NCBI GenBank assembly: GCA_027854065.1
Contig: JAQGEF010000011.1
Location: 62,001 to 126,000, forward strand
DNA length: 64,000 nt
Direction of reading: 5' to 3'
Origin: Polluticaenibacter yanchengensis
GTDB taxonomy: Bacteria; Bacteroidota; Bacteroidia; Chitinophagales; Chitinophagaceae
Shown here: positions 35,852 to 45,625 of the stretch, in pieces
Layout: every line of letters starts with the position of its first letter
Position numbering within the stretch: position 1 is the stretch's first letter
Notes under the pieces: generated by a model
Seen by the model: only the letters and a program-made list of their open reading frames with translations
What the model was told of the DNA's origin: nothing
Databases searched by the model: none
Position numbers and translations under genes: made by a program

Positions 35852-35908
35852 CTCACATTAATTTTAGAAATACTCATGTAGGGTATTCCCTACCAAATAA
35901 AAAATCAA

Positions 35909-37162
35909 ATGGCGTTAGAAATTAAAGTACCTACCGTTGGCGAGAGCATCAGCGAGGTAACACTTGCAAAATGGACTAAAAAAGAAGGTGATTATGTTGA
36001 GAGAGACGAAATAATTGCTGAATTAGAAAGCGAAAAAGCAACTTTTGAGATCAATGCCGAGCAAGCTGGTGTTCTACATTTAGTAGCTAACGAAGGCGAT
36101 ACTTTAAACATTGGCGACGTGGTTTGTACGATTGATACGGAAGCGGGCGCGCCTGCTGCTGCACCATCTGCCGCTACAGAAGCGCCGAAACCGGTGGAAA
36201 CAACATCTGCTCCGGTAGACGAAAAAACGCCTACACCGTCTGTAAGTGTACAGGCCCCTACGCCTGCTCCTGCTGCGGATGTGAAAGCTACCCCGGTAGC
36301 AGCAGCTATTATTGCTGATAAAAAAATTGATACGAAAGAGGTTCAGGCTTCGGGATCTAACGGCAAGATCTTAAAACAGGATGTATTAGATGTGCTTAAT
36401 AACCCTGGTAAAAAACCTGGTTCCGTGGCTTTCTCAAGAGAGGAAAAGGCGGAAAAAATGAGCAACCTGCGCCGTACTATCAGTCGCCGTTTGGTTGAAG
36501 CTAAAAATACTACGGCTATGCTGACCACTTTTAACGAAGTGGACATGAGCGCAATCATGGAATTGCGTAAAAAATATAAAGATGTATTTAAAACATCTCA
36601 TGGTGTGAACCTTGGTTTTATGAGCTTTTTTACGAAAGCTTGTACGTATGCACTGCAGGAATGGCCTAGCGTGAACGCTTATATTGATGGCGACCATATT
36701 GTATATCACAATTATTGCGATATTTCTATTGCGGTAAGTGCGCCTAAAGGCCTGGTTGTACCGGTGATCCGTAATGCGGAAAGTCTTAGCATGGCAGAAA
36801 TTGAAAAAGAAGTGGTTAAACTGGCCAGTAAAGCACGTGATAATAAACTGACCATTGATGAGATGACTGGTGGCACATTTACAATTACAAATGGTGGTGT
36901 TTTCGGTAGCTTGCTGAGCACTCCTATCATTAATATTCCTCAGAGTGCCATCTTAGGTATGCACAAAATACAGGAGCGCCCGGTTGCTGAAAACGGTCAG
37001 GTGGTGATTAAACCAATGATGTACGTGGCATTGAGCTATGACCACCGTATTATTGATGGTCGCGAGAGTGTTAGCTTCCTGGTTCGCGTTAAAGAATTAT
37101 TAGAGAACCCTGAATTATTGTTGTTCGGTAAAAGTCCTGTACAGGCTTTATTGGAGCTGTAA
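35909..37162 (+). CDS. odhB: 2-oxoglutarate dehydrogenase E2 (dihydrolipoyl succinyltransferase)
   Basis: A 417-residue core of the 2-oxoglutarate dehydrogenase complex of the TCA cycle. One lipoyl domain (1-75) carries the modified Lys in [11 protein letters not shown] near 43. A flexible Ala/Pro-rich linker (about 80-140) follows. The peripheral subunit-binding domain is degenerate but visible around [20 protein letters not shown]. The catalytic acyltransferase domain (about 185-417) ends with the active-site DHRIIDGRE near 385. The E1 gene is not adjacent in the window. It is a single gene with its own promoter and terminator. The annotation as succinyl- rather than acetyltransferase follows from the single lipoyl domain and the SucB-like motifs. 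Confidence 0.93.
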   Translation: MALEIKVPTVGESISEVTLAKWTKKEGDYVERDEIIAELESEKATFEINAEQAGVLHLVANEGDTLNIGDVVCTIDTEAGAPAAAPSAATEAPKPVETTSAPVDEKTPTPSVSVQAPTPAPAADVKATPVAAAIIADKKIDTKEVQASGSNGKILKQDVLDVLNNPGKKPGSVAFSREEKAEKMSNLRRTISRRLVEAKNTTAMLTTFNEVDMSAIMELRKKYKDVFKTSHGVNLGFMSFFTKACTYALQEWPSVNAYIDGDHIVYHNYCDISIAVSAPKGLVVPVIRNAESLSMAEIEKEVVKLASKARDNKLTIDEMTGGTFTITNGGVFGSLLSTPIINIPQSAILGMHKIQERPVAENGQVVIKPMMYVALSYDHRIIDGRESVSFLVRVKELLENPELLLFGKSPVQALLEL

Positions 37163-37183
37163 TTTTCGGCGGTTTATTGATAG

Positions 37184-37216
37184 AAAAACGGCAACTGGTT
37201 CAGTTGCCGTTTTTTA
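37184..37216 (+). terminator. Terminator of odhB
   Basis: The 10-bp stem ACGGCAACTG/CAGTTGCCGT with a 3-nt loop is preceded by A4 and followed by T5. Confidence 0.9.
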
Positions 37217-37482
37217 TTGGGTATTTGCCGGGGGGGTGTTTTACCTACCCTCAGAGATATTCTAAAAATCAGCATCTATCAGCGGTTGTATGCTTCTGAA
37301 CATAAATAGTCAGTTGATATAGCAGAGGCTTTCATCCCATTTAGGAATGATCCATCTACCATTCTCAGAGAGAGAACAGTAACCAGAGTGACAAGACACT
37401 TAAAAGTGCCATCATGAAGAATTCTCCATGCAACTGCCTAATCAAAAAATATCAATATTAGGCACTCCCATTTATACAGGAA
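37217..37482. repeat. Intergenic with short repeat remnants
   Basis: No gene is supported. It contains an AAAATCAGCATCTATCAGCG element at about 37264 and a GTAACCAGAGTGACAAGAC segment at about 37378 resembling the 57.9-58.3 kb repeats. Confidence 0.4.
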
Positions 37483-37908
37483 TTATTGCTTGATAAACGG
37501 GACGACGAGGTAGCTATACGCATAACAGCCCAGGCAAATATTAAATACTGCTTCTAAAAATGCGGCAACCATTAATAACCCGGCTACGATGATAACTGCT
37601 GTCATTGCATTAAATAATAATAAAACAAGGATTAAGATTGAAAACGAAAAACCTAGTAATGCCGCAAACTTTTTAGGTGGCGCGAAAACCTGTTTTGGCT
37701 TTACATTGGCTTTGCGCAAAATTGTTTTGCCGATAAAAGCTAATGGTGACAGAGCATTTGTAAATGCGCGTATGGCGAAATCCGCCACTAAAAAAGCTGC
37801 AATCAAACGGGACTGAAACAGGAGTAAGATCACTGTTAAAACCAATACCTGTGCGGCCACTAACCGGATGACATTACTGTCTTTATACAAATTTTTCGCG
37901 TTTGTCAT
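37483..37908 (-). CDS. DUF4395 membrane protein
   Basis: A 141-residue protein with four hydrophobic helices. It matches the DUF4395 pattern: VIRLVAAQVLVLTVILLL, DFAIRAFTNALSPLAFIG, APPKKFAALLGFSFSILILV and the C-terminal FNICLGCYAYSYLVVP with a CxxC pair. DUF4395 proteins are often next to or fused with thioredoxin-like proteins, and here the gene starts one base behind the TlpA-like gene, implying a shared redox role. The specific reaction is unknown. Confidence 0.88.
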   Translation of the reverse strand: MTNAKNLYKDSNVIRLVAAQVLVLTVILLLFQSRLIAAFLVADFAIRAFTNALSPLAFIGKTILRKANVKPKQVFAPPKKFAALLGFSFSILILVLLLFNAMTAVIIVAGLLMVAAFLEAVFNICLGCYAYSYLVVPFIKQ

Positions 37909-37909
37909 A

Positions 37910-39087
37910 TTACTTAAAGATTGCTGCCAATGTTTCCTGTAAGTCCTCTCCTCTTATATTTCTGGCAACTATTTTCCCGTCTTTATCTATTAATAAATTC
38001 TGAGGAATGGCTTTGATATCATATAGTTTAGCGACTTCATTATCCCAGAATTTCAGGTCTGAAACATGTGTCCACGCGAGTTTATCGTCGTGAATGGCTT
38101 TTAACCATTTATCTTTTTGCCCCGGACGGTCCAAAGATACGCCTAAAACCGTAAATCCTTTATCCTGATACTTTTGAAAAGCGGCTACCACATTCGGATT
38201 TTCAGCCCGGCAAGGACCGCACCAGCTTGCCCAGAAATCTATTAAAACAAATTGTCCTTTCAGCGATGCCAGGCTAACCGGGTTACCAGATGTGTCTTCC
38301 TGCGTGAATGGAATGGCCGGCTTACCGATTTCTAACTGGCGGGCAGTTTGAATGCGATTTTTAAAAAGCTTACCGGTTGCTGTATTTTTAATAGCCGGCG
38401 ATAGTAAATTATACACAGGCTCTACCCTTGCCGCATCTATAGCATAACCACTGAATTGGGCTAAAGCGTATAGGCCTACCGGGGAGTGCTTTCCTTTATT
38501 TTTAATGTAGCCGATATATACTTTTTCATTGATACGGTTGTTTTCAGCTTCTATTTCTTTACTTAATTTTTTAAGTGCTTCTTCGTTGGCTTCCTTGTCC
38601 TTATACAATAAGGAACGTTGGGTATACAATGCCGATAGCGCTTTCCTGTTCGCTTCCAGGTCTTTCTGGATAGCAGTAAAGTCTTCGTGTGTCCTAGAAC
38701 CTGTAACGGTAGCATGCTTTAAGGAATCTTTCACCTGCAATTCTATTTTACCTTTTTCCAGGTACACTTCTATATAATCGCTTCCAGGCCGGCCTTTGTT
38801 TTCGGCTTCCTGCTTTTTTGCTTTCACCGTCAGCTTAGCCAGTATGGGCTCTTCTAAAGCCGTATTAAAACTGACTTGCTTTTTGTCAGCGATCTCAACG
38901 GAATCGTTGTAACGGACTTTGGTCAATGTATTGTAATAGGTAAGATATAATGTTTCTGCTTCGTAATTTAAGCCGGATAGATCTACTGATATTGTAAGGT
39001 TCGACGCTTTGTGCACGTCTTTTGCCGATGCTGTATTGAACTGGAATATTGATGCCCCGGCAATAAGATAGTTAAGTATATTTTCAT
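37910..39087 (-). CDS. TlpA-like thiol:disulphide protein, signal peptide broken by a frameshift
   Basis: The main frame from GTG 39016 gives 368 residues. About 1-210 is a DUF4369-like N-terminal domain with helical spacer (EVYLEKGKIELQVKDSLKH, ALSALYTQRSLLYKDKEANE). A C-terminal thioredoxin fold (about 235-368) has active site WASWCGPCRAENPN. No signal peptide is present in that frame. Upstream, ATG 39087 opens MKIYLTILL, and the other frame continues AGASIFQFNTASA directly into the protein. One missing base near 39060/39061 therefore separates a perfect signal peptide from its protein. Such proteins reduce or repair periplasmic disulphides. DUF4395 is coupled downstream. Confidence 0.8.
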
Positions 39088-39119
39088 GAGAACTGCCTAT
39101 TTGTTTTAATTAATTAAGA

Positions 39120-39127
39120 CAAATATA
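39120..39127 (-). promoter_or_regulatory. -7 box for tlpA-DUF4395
   Basis: The minus strand reads TATATTTG, 32 nt upstream of ATG 39087, supporting that ATG as the true original start. Confidence 0.55.
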
Positions 39128-39131
39128 GCAA

Positions 39132-39172
39132 GAAAACCAATTGTACACTTAATGAGTGAACAATTAGTTTTC
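39132..39172 (-). terminator. Terminator of uvrB
   Basis: The two arms starting GAAAAC and ending GTTTTC pair over about 18 positions with three mismatches around a 5-nt loop. It lies 9 nt beyond the uvrB stop. Confidence 0.65.
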
Positions 39173-39180
39173 CTGTATCG

Positions 39181-41223
39181 TTACTTCATTTTTTCCAGTT
39201 GTCCTTTCAGCGCCAGCATTTCATCCCGCAACCTGGCCGCCTCTATAAAGTCCATATCTTTTGCAGCCTTATCCATTGCTTTTTTGGCTGCCGCGACTCT
39301 TTTTTCCATTTGCGGAATTGTAATATATGTGCCCGGATCTTCAGCAGCTACATATTTGGTAATGCCTTCATCATTCTGAATAGCATAAGGTTTGCTTTCA
39401 TCAAACCCTTTGATATCTAAAACACTGGTTTGCTTCATTATCTGCTCTATGCTTTTCTTCACGGTTTTCGGTGTAATACCGTGAGCAATATTATAAGCCA
39501 CTTGTTTCTCCCGGCGACGGTTGGTTTCATCAATGGTCTTTTGCATACTCATGGTCATTTTATCCGCATAGAATATTACCAGGCCATCCACGTTACGCGC
39601 GGCCCTTCCCGCCGTCTGGGTCAGACTGCGTTCGTTACGCAAAAAGCCTTCTTTGTCGGCATCCAGAATAGCTACCAAGCTCACTTCGGGTAAATCGAGC
39701 CCTTCTCTCAGTAAGTTCACGCCCACAAGTACATCTATTTCTCCTAAACGCAATTCACGTAAAATCTCCACACGTTCCAGCGTATCTACTTCGCTATGGA
39801 TATACTTACTTTTAATATTGATACGGCCGAGGTACTTATCCATTTCTTCTGCCATTCTTTTGGTAAGTGTAGTCACGAGTACCCTGTCACCTTTTTTTAC
39901 CCTGTTATCTATTTCATCCAGCAAGTCATCTATCTGGTTAACGGACGGGCGGACTTCAATAGGTGGATCCAGGAGACCGGTTGGGCGTACGATCTGTTCG
40001 ACTACCAAACCTTCCGTTTTCTCCAGTTCATACTCTCCCGGTGTGGCGGATACATAAATAACCTGGTTCACCAGGCTTTCAAATTCATGAAAGTTTAACG
40101 GGCGGTTATCCAATGCGCTCGGGAGACGGAAACCAAAATCTACCAATATCATTTTGCGACTCCTGTCACCGCCATACATCGCACTTAATTGTGGTATCGT
40201 CTGGTGGCTCTCATCTATGATGCATAAAAAATCATCCGGAAAATAATCTAACAGGCAGAACGGCCTTGTTCCGGGATTTCTCCTGTCAAAAAAACGGGAA
40301 TAATTCTCCACGCCGTTACAATAACCGAGTTCACGGATCATTTCTATATCGTACTCTACGCGTTCTTTTAAACGCTGCGCTTCCAGCAATCGGCCATTTT
40401 CCGTAAAATATTCTACCTGGGCGTTGCATTCATCCTGTATCTCATTCATTACCTGTACAAGAATATCTTTGGGTGCCAGGTACATTTTGGCCGGGAAAAT
40501 AGATACGTAATCCAGTGAGCCGGTCCGTCTTCCGGTTTCTATATCCAGGGAATCAATTGAATCGATCTCATCCCCGAAGAAGCTGATCCGGTAACCGCCA
40601 TCGAGATACGGCAGGTTAATATCTACGGTATCACCTTTTACACGAAAGGTACCGCGTTCGAAATCACCATCGCTGCGGGCATAAGTACTGTTGACCAACG
40701 CATGTAAAAATCCCTGCCTGCTGACGGTTTCCCCTACCGATACCCTTACAATACCGTTCTTAAAATCTGTCGGGTTACCAATACCGTAAATACAGCTGAC
40801 TGACGCAACAATGACAACATCCCGCCTGCCGCTTAATAGTTCTGTGGTAGCCTGCAAACGCAGTTTATCCAGTTCTTCATTGATGTTCAGATCTTTTTCT
40901 ATATAAGTATCACTTACCGGCAGGTAAGCTTCCGGTTGATAATAATCATAATAACTCACATAATAGCCCACTGCATTGTCCGGGAAAAACTGCTTGAACT
41001 CCCCGTAAAGCTGGGCTACCAGTGTTTTGTTATGTGTCAGGATTAAGGTCGGACGCTGTGTCTGTTGTATTACATTCGCCATGGTAAAGGTTTTACCACT
41101 GCCGGTCACACCCAGTAAAGTCTGGTGCATTTCACCGTTATTAACGCCTTCTACTAATTGTGCAATAGCTCTCGGTTGGTCGCCACCCGGTTGAAATGGT
41201 GAATTGATTTTAAACTGCCCCAT
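39181..41223 (-). CDS. uvrB: Excinuclease ABC subunit B
   Basis: A 680-residue damage-verifying ATPase of nucleotide excision repair. Walker A is LLGVTGSGKTFTMANVIQ near 37. The beta-hairpin with the damage-wedging tyrosines is YYVSYYDYYQPEAYLP near 90. Walker B/DEAD-like is IIDESHQTIPQLSAMYGGD near 335. Helicase motif V is GVNLLREGLDLPEVSLV near 503 and motif VI is QTAGRAARN. The C-terminal UVR motif that contacts UvrC is MDFIEAARLRDEM. Length is standard and the gene appears monocistronic. Confidence 0.97.
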   Translation of the reverse strand: MGQFKINSPFQPGGDQPRAIAQLVEGVNNGEMHQTLLGVTGSGKTFTMANVIQQTQRPTLILTHNKTLVAQLYGEFKQFFPDNAVGYYVSYYDYYQPEAYLPVSDTYIEKDLNINEELDKLRLQATTELLSGRRDVVIVASVSCIYGIGNPTDFKNGIVRVSVGETVSRQGFLHALVNSTYARSDGDFERGTFRVKGDTVDINLPYLDGGYRISFFGDEIDSIDSLDIETGRRTGSLDYVSIFPAKMYLAPKDILVQVMNEIQDECNAQVEYFTENGRLLEAQRLKERVEYDIEMIRELGYCNGVENYSRFFDRRNPGTRPFCLLDYFPDDFLCIIDESHQTIPQLSAMYGGDRSRKMILVDFGFRLPSALDNRPLNFHEFESLVNQVIYVSATPGEYELEKTEGLVVEQIVRPTGLLDPPIEVRPSVNQIDDLLDEIDNRVKKGDRVLVTTLTKRMAEEMDKYLGRINIKSKYIHSEVDTLERVEILRELRLGEIDVLVGVNLLREGLDLPEVSLVAILDADKEGFLRNERSLTQTAGRAARNVDGLVIFYADKMTMSMQKTIDETNRRREKQVAYNIAHGITPKTVKKSIEQIMKQTSVLDIKGFDESKPYAIQNDEGITKYVAAEDPGTYITIPQMEKRVAAAKKAMDKAAKDMDFIEAARLRDEMLALKGQLEKMK

Positions 41224-41419
41224 AGTTCATGCAAATTACAAAAGAATGAGCAGTTGAATAAATAATAGAGGGTTAAAATTCTTGCATGAACATTAAAGCT
41301 ATTCTCTATCTCAAATAGCAGTTTATCAAAATACTAAAACAATGTAATCATTATCTCAATATGCAGACTTTTGGTTACAGGTACTATTAATTACTTAACT
41401 GTGTTTCAATCTGCAATTT

Positions 41420-42430
41420 TCATTCTTTTCTTGCAAAATAAATCTTATAATCAGGATTTTTAATATAAATATTCCGTTCACTTTCATAAAGTTCACCTTC
41501 ATCTTCATGCCAGTCTAACTGGCAATCATAAATATATTCAGCCTTATCAGCTACATATTTAAATACTTTTTCAAAGTTTTCCCAGGTAGCATTCTCACAA
41601 CATTCACAATAACCATCATAAACGGCCAGATAACCACATATCTCACAATAATCAACTGTTCTGTACCTATTAAGCAATTGAACTTCCTTGGTTCTATAAG
41701 GTTCAGACAAGTTGTTTATAAATTCCCCGAACCCATTGTCCTTATTTGAAATCAACAGGTAATCCTTTGAATCTCGAAAATTAATATCAAGTACCACCTC
41801 TCTCTTATTTAAAAATTTCTTTTTATCATCAAAACCAATATTGCTGATCTCATTCCAATTATAAACCTTCTTATTGTATATAAATCCTGATTGAGTTATT
41901 CTAATAACATTGCGGCATTTCAAATAGTGATACCGACATAATACACTTAACCAACCTCCTGAAATTCTTTCAAAACCATCTTTACCACAAGTTTCGCATA
42001 TACGTTTTGATTTTTCCTCGTATTTAGTTATAATGTTATCTAATACACTTCCATACTCACTCTTTGTCGAAAATCTTAATGAAGCATACTTTTCTTTTAT
42101 CACATATATTTTTTTGTCCCATCCATTAGCATAAAGCTCTTTGATCAGTTCGATAACCAATGGATACCAGCCTTCATTGATACTTAGCTCTATTCCATTT
42201 AACGCAGCTAACTTTTTAAGGTCGTGTGCATTAATCTCATCATTAATAATAAAATCGTCCAGGTTAGTACTATGCTTATTTACATATTCGACCTCTAAGT
42301 AGGGATCATTTTTTACAATGTGTTTATACGGAAGATTCTCCTTAGATTTTCGTTTAGTGCGATTCGTCATAGCATATAACATTAATGCTATCCAAATAGA
42401 GAAAAAAAAGAAGGTGAATAAAGCAGCCAT
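41420..42430 (-). CDS. Hypothetical protein with N-terminal membrane helix and two CxxC clusters
   Basis: 336 residues. The N-terminus AALFTFFFFSIWIALMLYAM is a single membrane helix followed by basic residues, so the bulk is probably cytoplasmic. Two zinc-ribbon-like clusters are seen: CETCGKDGFER near 146 with C and H at LCRYHYLKC near 165, and CEICGYLAVYDGYCECC near 267. The middle resembles an SMI1/DUF-like fold at low confidence (NEGWYPLVIELIKELYANGW, YASLRFSTKSEYGSVLDNII). The codons are more AT-rich than those of neighbouring genes. No family is recognised. Confidence 0.75.
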   Translation of the reverse strand: MAALFTFFFFSIWIALMLYAMTNRTKRKSKENLPYKHIVKNDPYLEVEYVNKHSTNLDDFIINDEINAHDLKKLAALNGIELSINEGWYPLVIELIKELYANGWDKKIYVIKEKYASLRFSTKSEYGSVLDNIITKYEEKSKRICETCGKDGFERISGGWLSVLCRYHYLKCRNVIRITQSGFIYNKKVYNWNEISNIGFDDKKKFLNKREVVLDINFRDSKDYLLISNKDNGFGEFINNLSEPYRTKEVQLLNRYRTVDYCEICGYLAVYDGYCECCENATWENFEKVFKYVADKAEYIYDCQLDWHEDEGELYESERNIYIKNPDYKIYFARKE

Positions 42431-42471
42431 TATAATCGTTGAAAGTTAAGAAGCTAAGTATTAAATAGAAT

Positions 42472-43146
42472 TTACTGCCCGAATATCTTAGGGCCGCCAT
42501 ACAGCATTTCCACCTCCCGAACATAAAACTCCACTTCACGATCATCTCCGTTGGCATCGTAGGATTGTTTCAGGCTGCTGCCCAATACAAAAGCCACTGT
42601 TTGCCAGAACTGCGCGTTTACGCCACCCTTGTATTCCTTTAGGATATCATAGCAGTTATTACCGGTCTGGCGATTGATGAGCTTCATCAGTACTTTTCCC
42701 TGGTACACGCTTAAGTCCTTGATCTTATCAGCGAAATTCTTTTTCAGATCTTTTTCGTAAGATTTAATAATTTTCCTGCGTTCAGAATGATCTGTCATAC
42801 CGGCCAGTTTGGCATTGATATCGTTGATGATTTGGCCTGCTTTCAATGCATAAGGATAGGTTACGTACACCGCATTTCGCAAACGGTTCCTGGCAGCCTG
42901 CTTTTTAAGCGCCTGTTTGCTCCATTTGCCAATTACTTCCACGTTATCCAGGTAACTGGTCGGCACTAAAGTACCATCGGGCATCACTGTTGCAAATACC
43001 TGTATGGTATCATTAACACCCAAAACGGGTTCTATATATTGCACAGGTTTAGGTGGTAAAGGAGCTGTTGTTGATTGTGCCAATACCCGGTCGCTGCCTA
43101 AAAGCAGCGCAACACCAAATATTGAGATTTTAAATAAATGACACAT
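42472..43146 (-). CDS. DUF4294 domain protein, secreted
   Basis: A 224-residue protein with a signal peptide ending RVLAQ (about residue 24). The DUF4294 domain fills the mature part: TSYLDNVEVIGKWSKQALKK, LRNAVYVTYPYALKAGQIIN, SVYQGKVLMKLINRQTGNNC and VAFVLGSSLKQSYDANGDDR. This Bacteroidota-specific family is exported and has no known activity. It stands alone between the zinc-ribbon protein and the CCG-domain gene. Confidence 0.9.
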   Translation of the reverse strand: MCHLFKISIFGVALLLGSDRVLAQSTTAPLPPKPVQYIEPVLGVNDTIQVFATVMPDGTLVPTSYLDNVEVIGKWSKQALKKQAARNRLRNAVYVTYPYALKAGQIINDINAKLAGMTDHSERRKIIKSYEKDLKKNFADKIKDLSVYQGKVLMKLINRQTGNNCYDILKEYKGGVNAQFWQTVAFVLGSSLKQSYDANGDDREVEFYVREVEMLYGGPKIFGQ

Positions 43147-43217
43147 TCAACAACATATTATTATCATTGCAATTTATCGAAATAATAAATCAACCTATTG
43201 CAGATAACAAAAAAATA

Positions 43218-43937
43218 TTACCAGCCGCTTGCTAAAACATCTGCTATATGCAAACATTTAACAGGTAATTGACGTTTTTTAGCATAACCGTCTATATGCA
43301 TCAGGCAGCTCATATCTGTACTTACAATATATTTCGCGTCTGTCTGCAGCGCATTATTCACCTTTTGGTCAGCCATCGCACCACTGATATCTTCAAATTT
43401 CACGGCAAATGAACCGCCAAATCCGCAACAGGTTTCTACATCATTCATTTCCACCAGTTCCAATCCTTTCACATGGTCCAGTAAAGCACGCGGCTCTTTC
43501 TTTATATGGCACTCACGCAACGCAGCACAACTATCATGGTAAGTAATTTTATTTTCAAATACCGCGTTGAAATCTTCCTGTTTCAATACATTCACCAGGA
43601 AATCCGTAAACTCATAGATCTTTTCTTTCAGCACATTTACTTCTGCACCTTCAGATGAGTTTTCAAACAGTTTGCTATAGTTATTTTTTACAAATCCTAC
43701 ACAACTGGCACTTGGCGCTACAATGTATTCAGTATCTTTAAAATCTTTCAAAAACTTCCTGCAGATATCTTTGGAGTCTTCATAAAAACCCGCATTAAAA
43801 GCCGGTTGCCCGCAACAGGTCTGGTTCGCGTTATAATCCACCTCGCAGCCCGCTTTTTGCAGCACTTTTACCATATTAAAAGCCACTTGCGGGTATAGCT
43901 GATCAATAAAACAAGGTACAAAAATTGAAACCTTCAA
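43218..43937 (-). CDS. (Fe-S)-binding CCG-domain protein, LutA/YkgE-like
   Basis: A 239-residue protein with two CCG domains, the heterodisulphide-reductase-type cluster ligand motif: NQTCCGQPAFNAG near 40 with DSCAALRECH near 137, and VETCCGFGGSFAVKF near 163 with a matching upstream Cys. This is the LutA/YkgE subunit pattern of the L-lactate oxidising LutABC complex. No lutB or lutC is next to it, so a lactate role is inference. It lies 37 nt behind ribH on the same strand and may share its transcript. Confidence 0.88.
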   Translation of the reverse strand: MKVSIFVPCFIDQLYPQVAFNMVKVLQKAGCEVDYNANQTCCGQPAFNAGFYEDSKDICRKFLKDFKDTEYIVAPSASCVGFVKNNYSKLFENSSEGAEVNVLKEKIYEFTDFLVNVLKQEDFNAVFENKITYHDSCAALRECHIKKEPRALLDHVKGLELVEMNDVETCCGFGGSFAVKFEDISGAMADQKVNNALQTDAKYIVSTDMSCLMHIDGYAKKRQLPVKCLHIADVLASGW

Positions 43938-43974
43938 TGTTTAAGTATTTTTAAAATTCGTCATTTATTATTTG

Positions 43975-44481
43975 TTATTCGGCAATGTTCGTCGCATCCA
44001 GTGCCCGGCAAAGCACCACCATTTTCAACGCAGTAATTGCCGCTTCCTCACCTTTATGGCCGTGTACCCCGCCAAGCCGTTCAAAAGCCTGGGCTTCAGT
44101 ATTTACTGTCAACACGCCAAATATCACCGGTACGTCCAGTTGCGTATTCAGTGTCGTAATACCCTGTGTCACGCTCTGGCATACATAATCAAAATGCGGG
44201 GTATCACCTTTAATCACGCAACCCAGGGCTATAAAAGCATCCGCTTCAAAAGCAGAACGCCTTTCATATGCTTGTATGGCAAAAGGTAATTCCACCGCTC
44301 CCGGCACCGTTATCACACTTATATTTTTCACACCGGCACTCTCCAGCACACGCTTACAACCGGCTTCCATTTCATTAATAATATGAGCGTTCCATTCCGT
44401 TTTTACAATCACAACCTCATCTATCGCATCCAGACCCTCAAATTCAGTATTTACTAATTTTTCATTGCCTTTACTTGCCAT
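43975..44481 (-). CDS. ribH: 6,7-dimethyl-8-ribityllumazine synthase
   Basis: A protein of 168 residues from ATG 44481 (MASKGNEKL); an upstream Met at 44502 overlaps the promoter box. It makes lumazine from butanone phosphate and ribityl-uracil in riboflavin synthesis. Family motifs are TEWNAHIINEMEAG (substrate loop), VPGAVELPFAIQAY near 65, ALGCVIKGDTPHFDYVCQSV with the catalytic His near 95, and PVIFGVLTVNTEAQAFER near 130. Confidence 0.95.
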   Translation of the reverse strand: MASKGNEKLVNTEFEGLDAIDEVVIVKTEWNAHIINEMEAGCKRVLESAGVKNISVITVPGAVELPFAIQAYERRSAFEADAFIALGCVIKGDTPHFDYVCQSVTQGITTLNTQLDVPVIFGVLTVNTEAQAFERLGGVHGHKGEEAAITALKMVVLCRALDATNIAE

Positions 44482-44499
44482 AATCGTATGTTTAAAGCA

Positions 44500-44507
44500 C
44501 AAATTTA
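44500..44507 (-). promoter_or_regulatory. -7 box for ribH
   Basis: The minus strand reads TAAATTTG, 18 nt upstream of ATG 44481. Confidence 0.5.
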
Positions 44508-44555
44508 GTCATTAATTTTCACTCCATGCTGCGTAAAAAGTTCAGTTTTTATTAT

Positions 44556-44690
44556 TTGGGGCAATCAGCATTTAGTTTCCTGTTAAACATTCGTCCGGGC
44601 TTCCCCGGGCTCGCTCACGCTCGGTGCCGGGCACTGGCTCGTACCTCGCCACCCTGCGTATCCCGCTGCCATTCGGCATCAGTCATTTTA
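44556..44690 (+). repeat. Dispersed GC-rich repeat, family GGGGC…CTCGG
   Basis: TTTGGGGCAATCAGC, CATTCGTCCGGGCTTCCCCG, GGCTCGCTCACGCTCGGTGC, CTCGTACCTCGCCACCC and GCTGCCATTCGGCATCAG. It lies between the divergent ribH and phosphodiesterase-fold genes. Confidence 0.7.
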
Positions 44691-44752
44691 TGAGCATTTG
44701 TTCAGGTTAAAATATCCCACAATAATCAAAACAGCCAAACCATCAATTCAAG

Positions 44753-44760
44753 TATTTTTG
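44753..44760 (+). promoter_or_regulatory. -7 box very close to the start codon
   Basis: TATTTTTG ends only 7 nt before ATG 44768, so a transcript starting at the usual distance would have almost no leader. Confidence 0.45.
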
Positions 44761-44767
44761 CATTATT

Positions 44768-45619
44768 ATGAAAAAAGCATTCATCGTTTTGCTCCTGCTG
44801 TCCGGTTTATTGCAGGCATTTATTGTAAACGCGCAAACGGCCGTCAGGATCATGTCATATAACATGCTGTACGATTCTTTTACAGACAGCATTACAGATT
44901 GGCAGCAGCGGAAACAGCAGGTACTGGATCTGCTCAGGTATCATGAGCCCGACGTATTAGGCACACAGGAATTACTGCATCACCAGTTAAAATATATCAC
45001 CGACTCCCTGAAACAATACAATACGATTGGTGTAGCCAGGAACGATGGCAGGCAGGAAGGAGAATATGCCGCTATTCTCTATAAAAAAAGCAACTACACC
45101 TGTACAGATAGCGGCACCTTTTGGTTATCACTCACTCCGGGCCAACCAAGCAAAGGTTGGGATGCTTCCTATTTCAGGATCTGTACCTATGCAAAACTCA
45201 CCGACAAACAAACCAAACAGTCCTTCTATGTTTTCAATACGCATTTTGAATACAGGGGCAAACAAGCCAAAATAGAATCTGCCAGGCTCTGTCTGGACAA
45301 AATACAAACGATCAATAAAAAAGGACTGCCTGTATTTTTTATCGGGGATTTTAATTCCGACAACCAGGATACGGTAACACAGATCATAAAAACCAGGTTT
45401 GATAATGCCCGCGATAAAAGCGCATTTGTATATGGCCAGGCAGATAACTGGAATAGCCACCATATTTCTATAGCACCAAAAGGCTGGGTAGATCATATTT
45501 TTGTCAGCAAAGGACCAAAAGTTAAAGTAAAGAAATTCGCCACACTTACAGATAGCTACAAAATGTATTATCCATCGGACCATTTACCTGTTATAGCCGA
45601 CATTTTCATTGAAAAATAA
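44768..45619 (+). CDS. Endonuclease/exonuclease/phosphatase family protein, secreted
   Basis: A 283-residue EEP-fold protein with a signal peptide (FIVLLLLSGLLQAFIVNAQ). The metal- and phosphate-binding motifs are in order: VRIMSYNMLYDS near 26, EPDVLGTQELLHHQ with the metal Glu near 60, FNTHFEYRG near 156, FFIGDFNSDNQD near 195 and the catalytic YPSDHLPVIADI at the end. Such proteins include phosphodiesterases, sphingomyelinases and nucleases; the exact substrate cannot be told. A Crp/Fnr regulator starts 6 nt after its stop. Confidence 0.9.
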   Translation: MKKAFIVLLLLSGLLQAFIVNAQTAVRIMSYNMLYDSFTDSITDWQQRKQQVLDLLRYHEPDVLGTQELLHHQLKYITDSLKQYNTIGVARNDGRQEGEYAAILYKKSNYTCTDSGTFWLSLTPGQPSKGWDASYFRICTYAKLTDKQTKQSFYVFNTHFEYRGKQAKIESARLCLDKIQTINKKGLPVFFIGDFNSDNQDTVTQIIKTRFDNARDKSAFVYGQADNWNSHHISIAPKGWVDHIFVSKGPKVKVKKFATLTDSYKMYYPSDHLPVIADIFIEK

Positions 45620-45625
45620 AAACGG

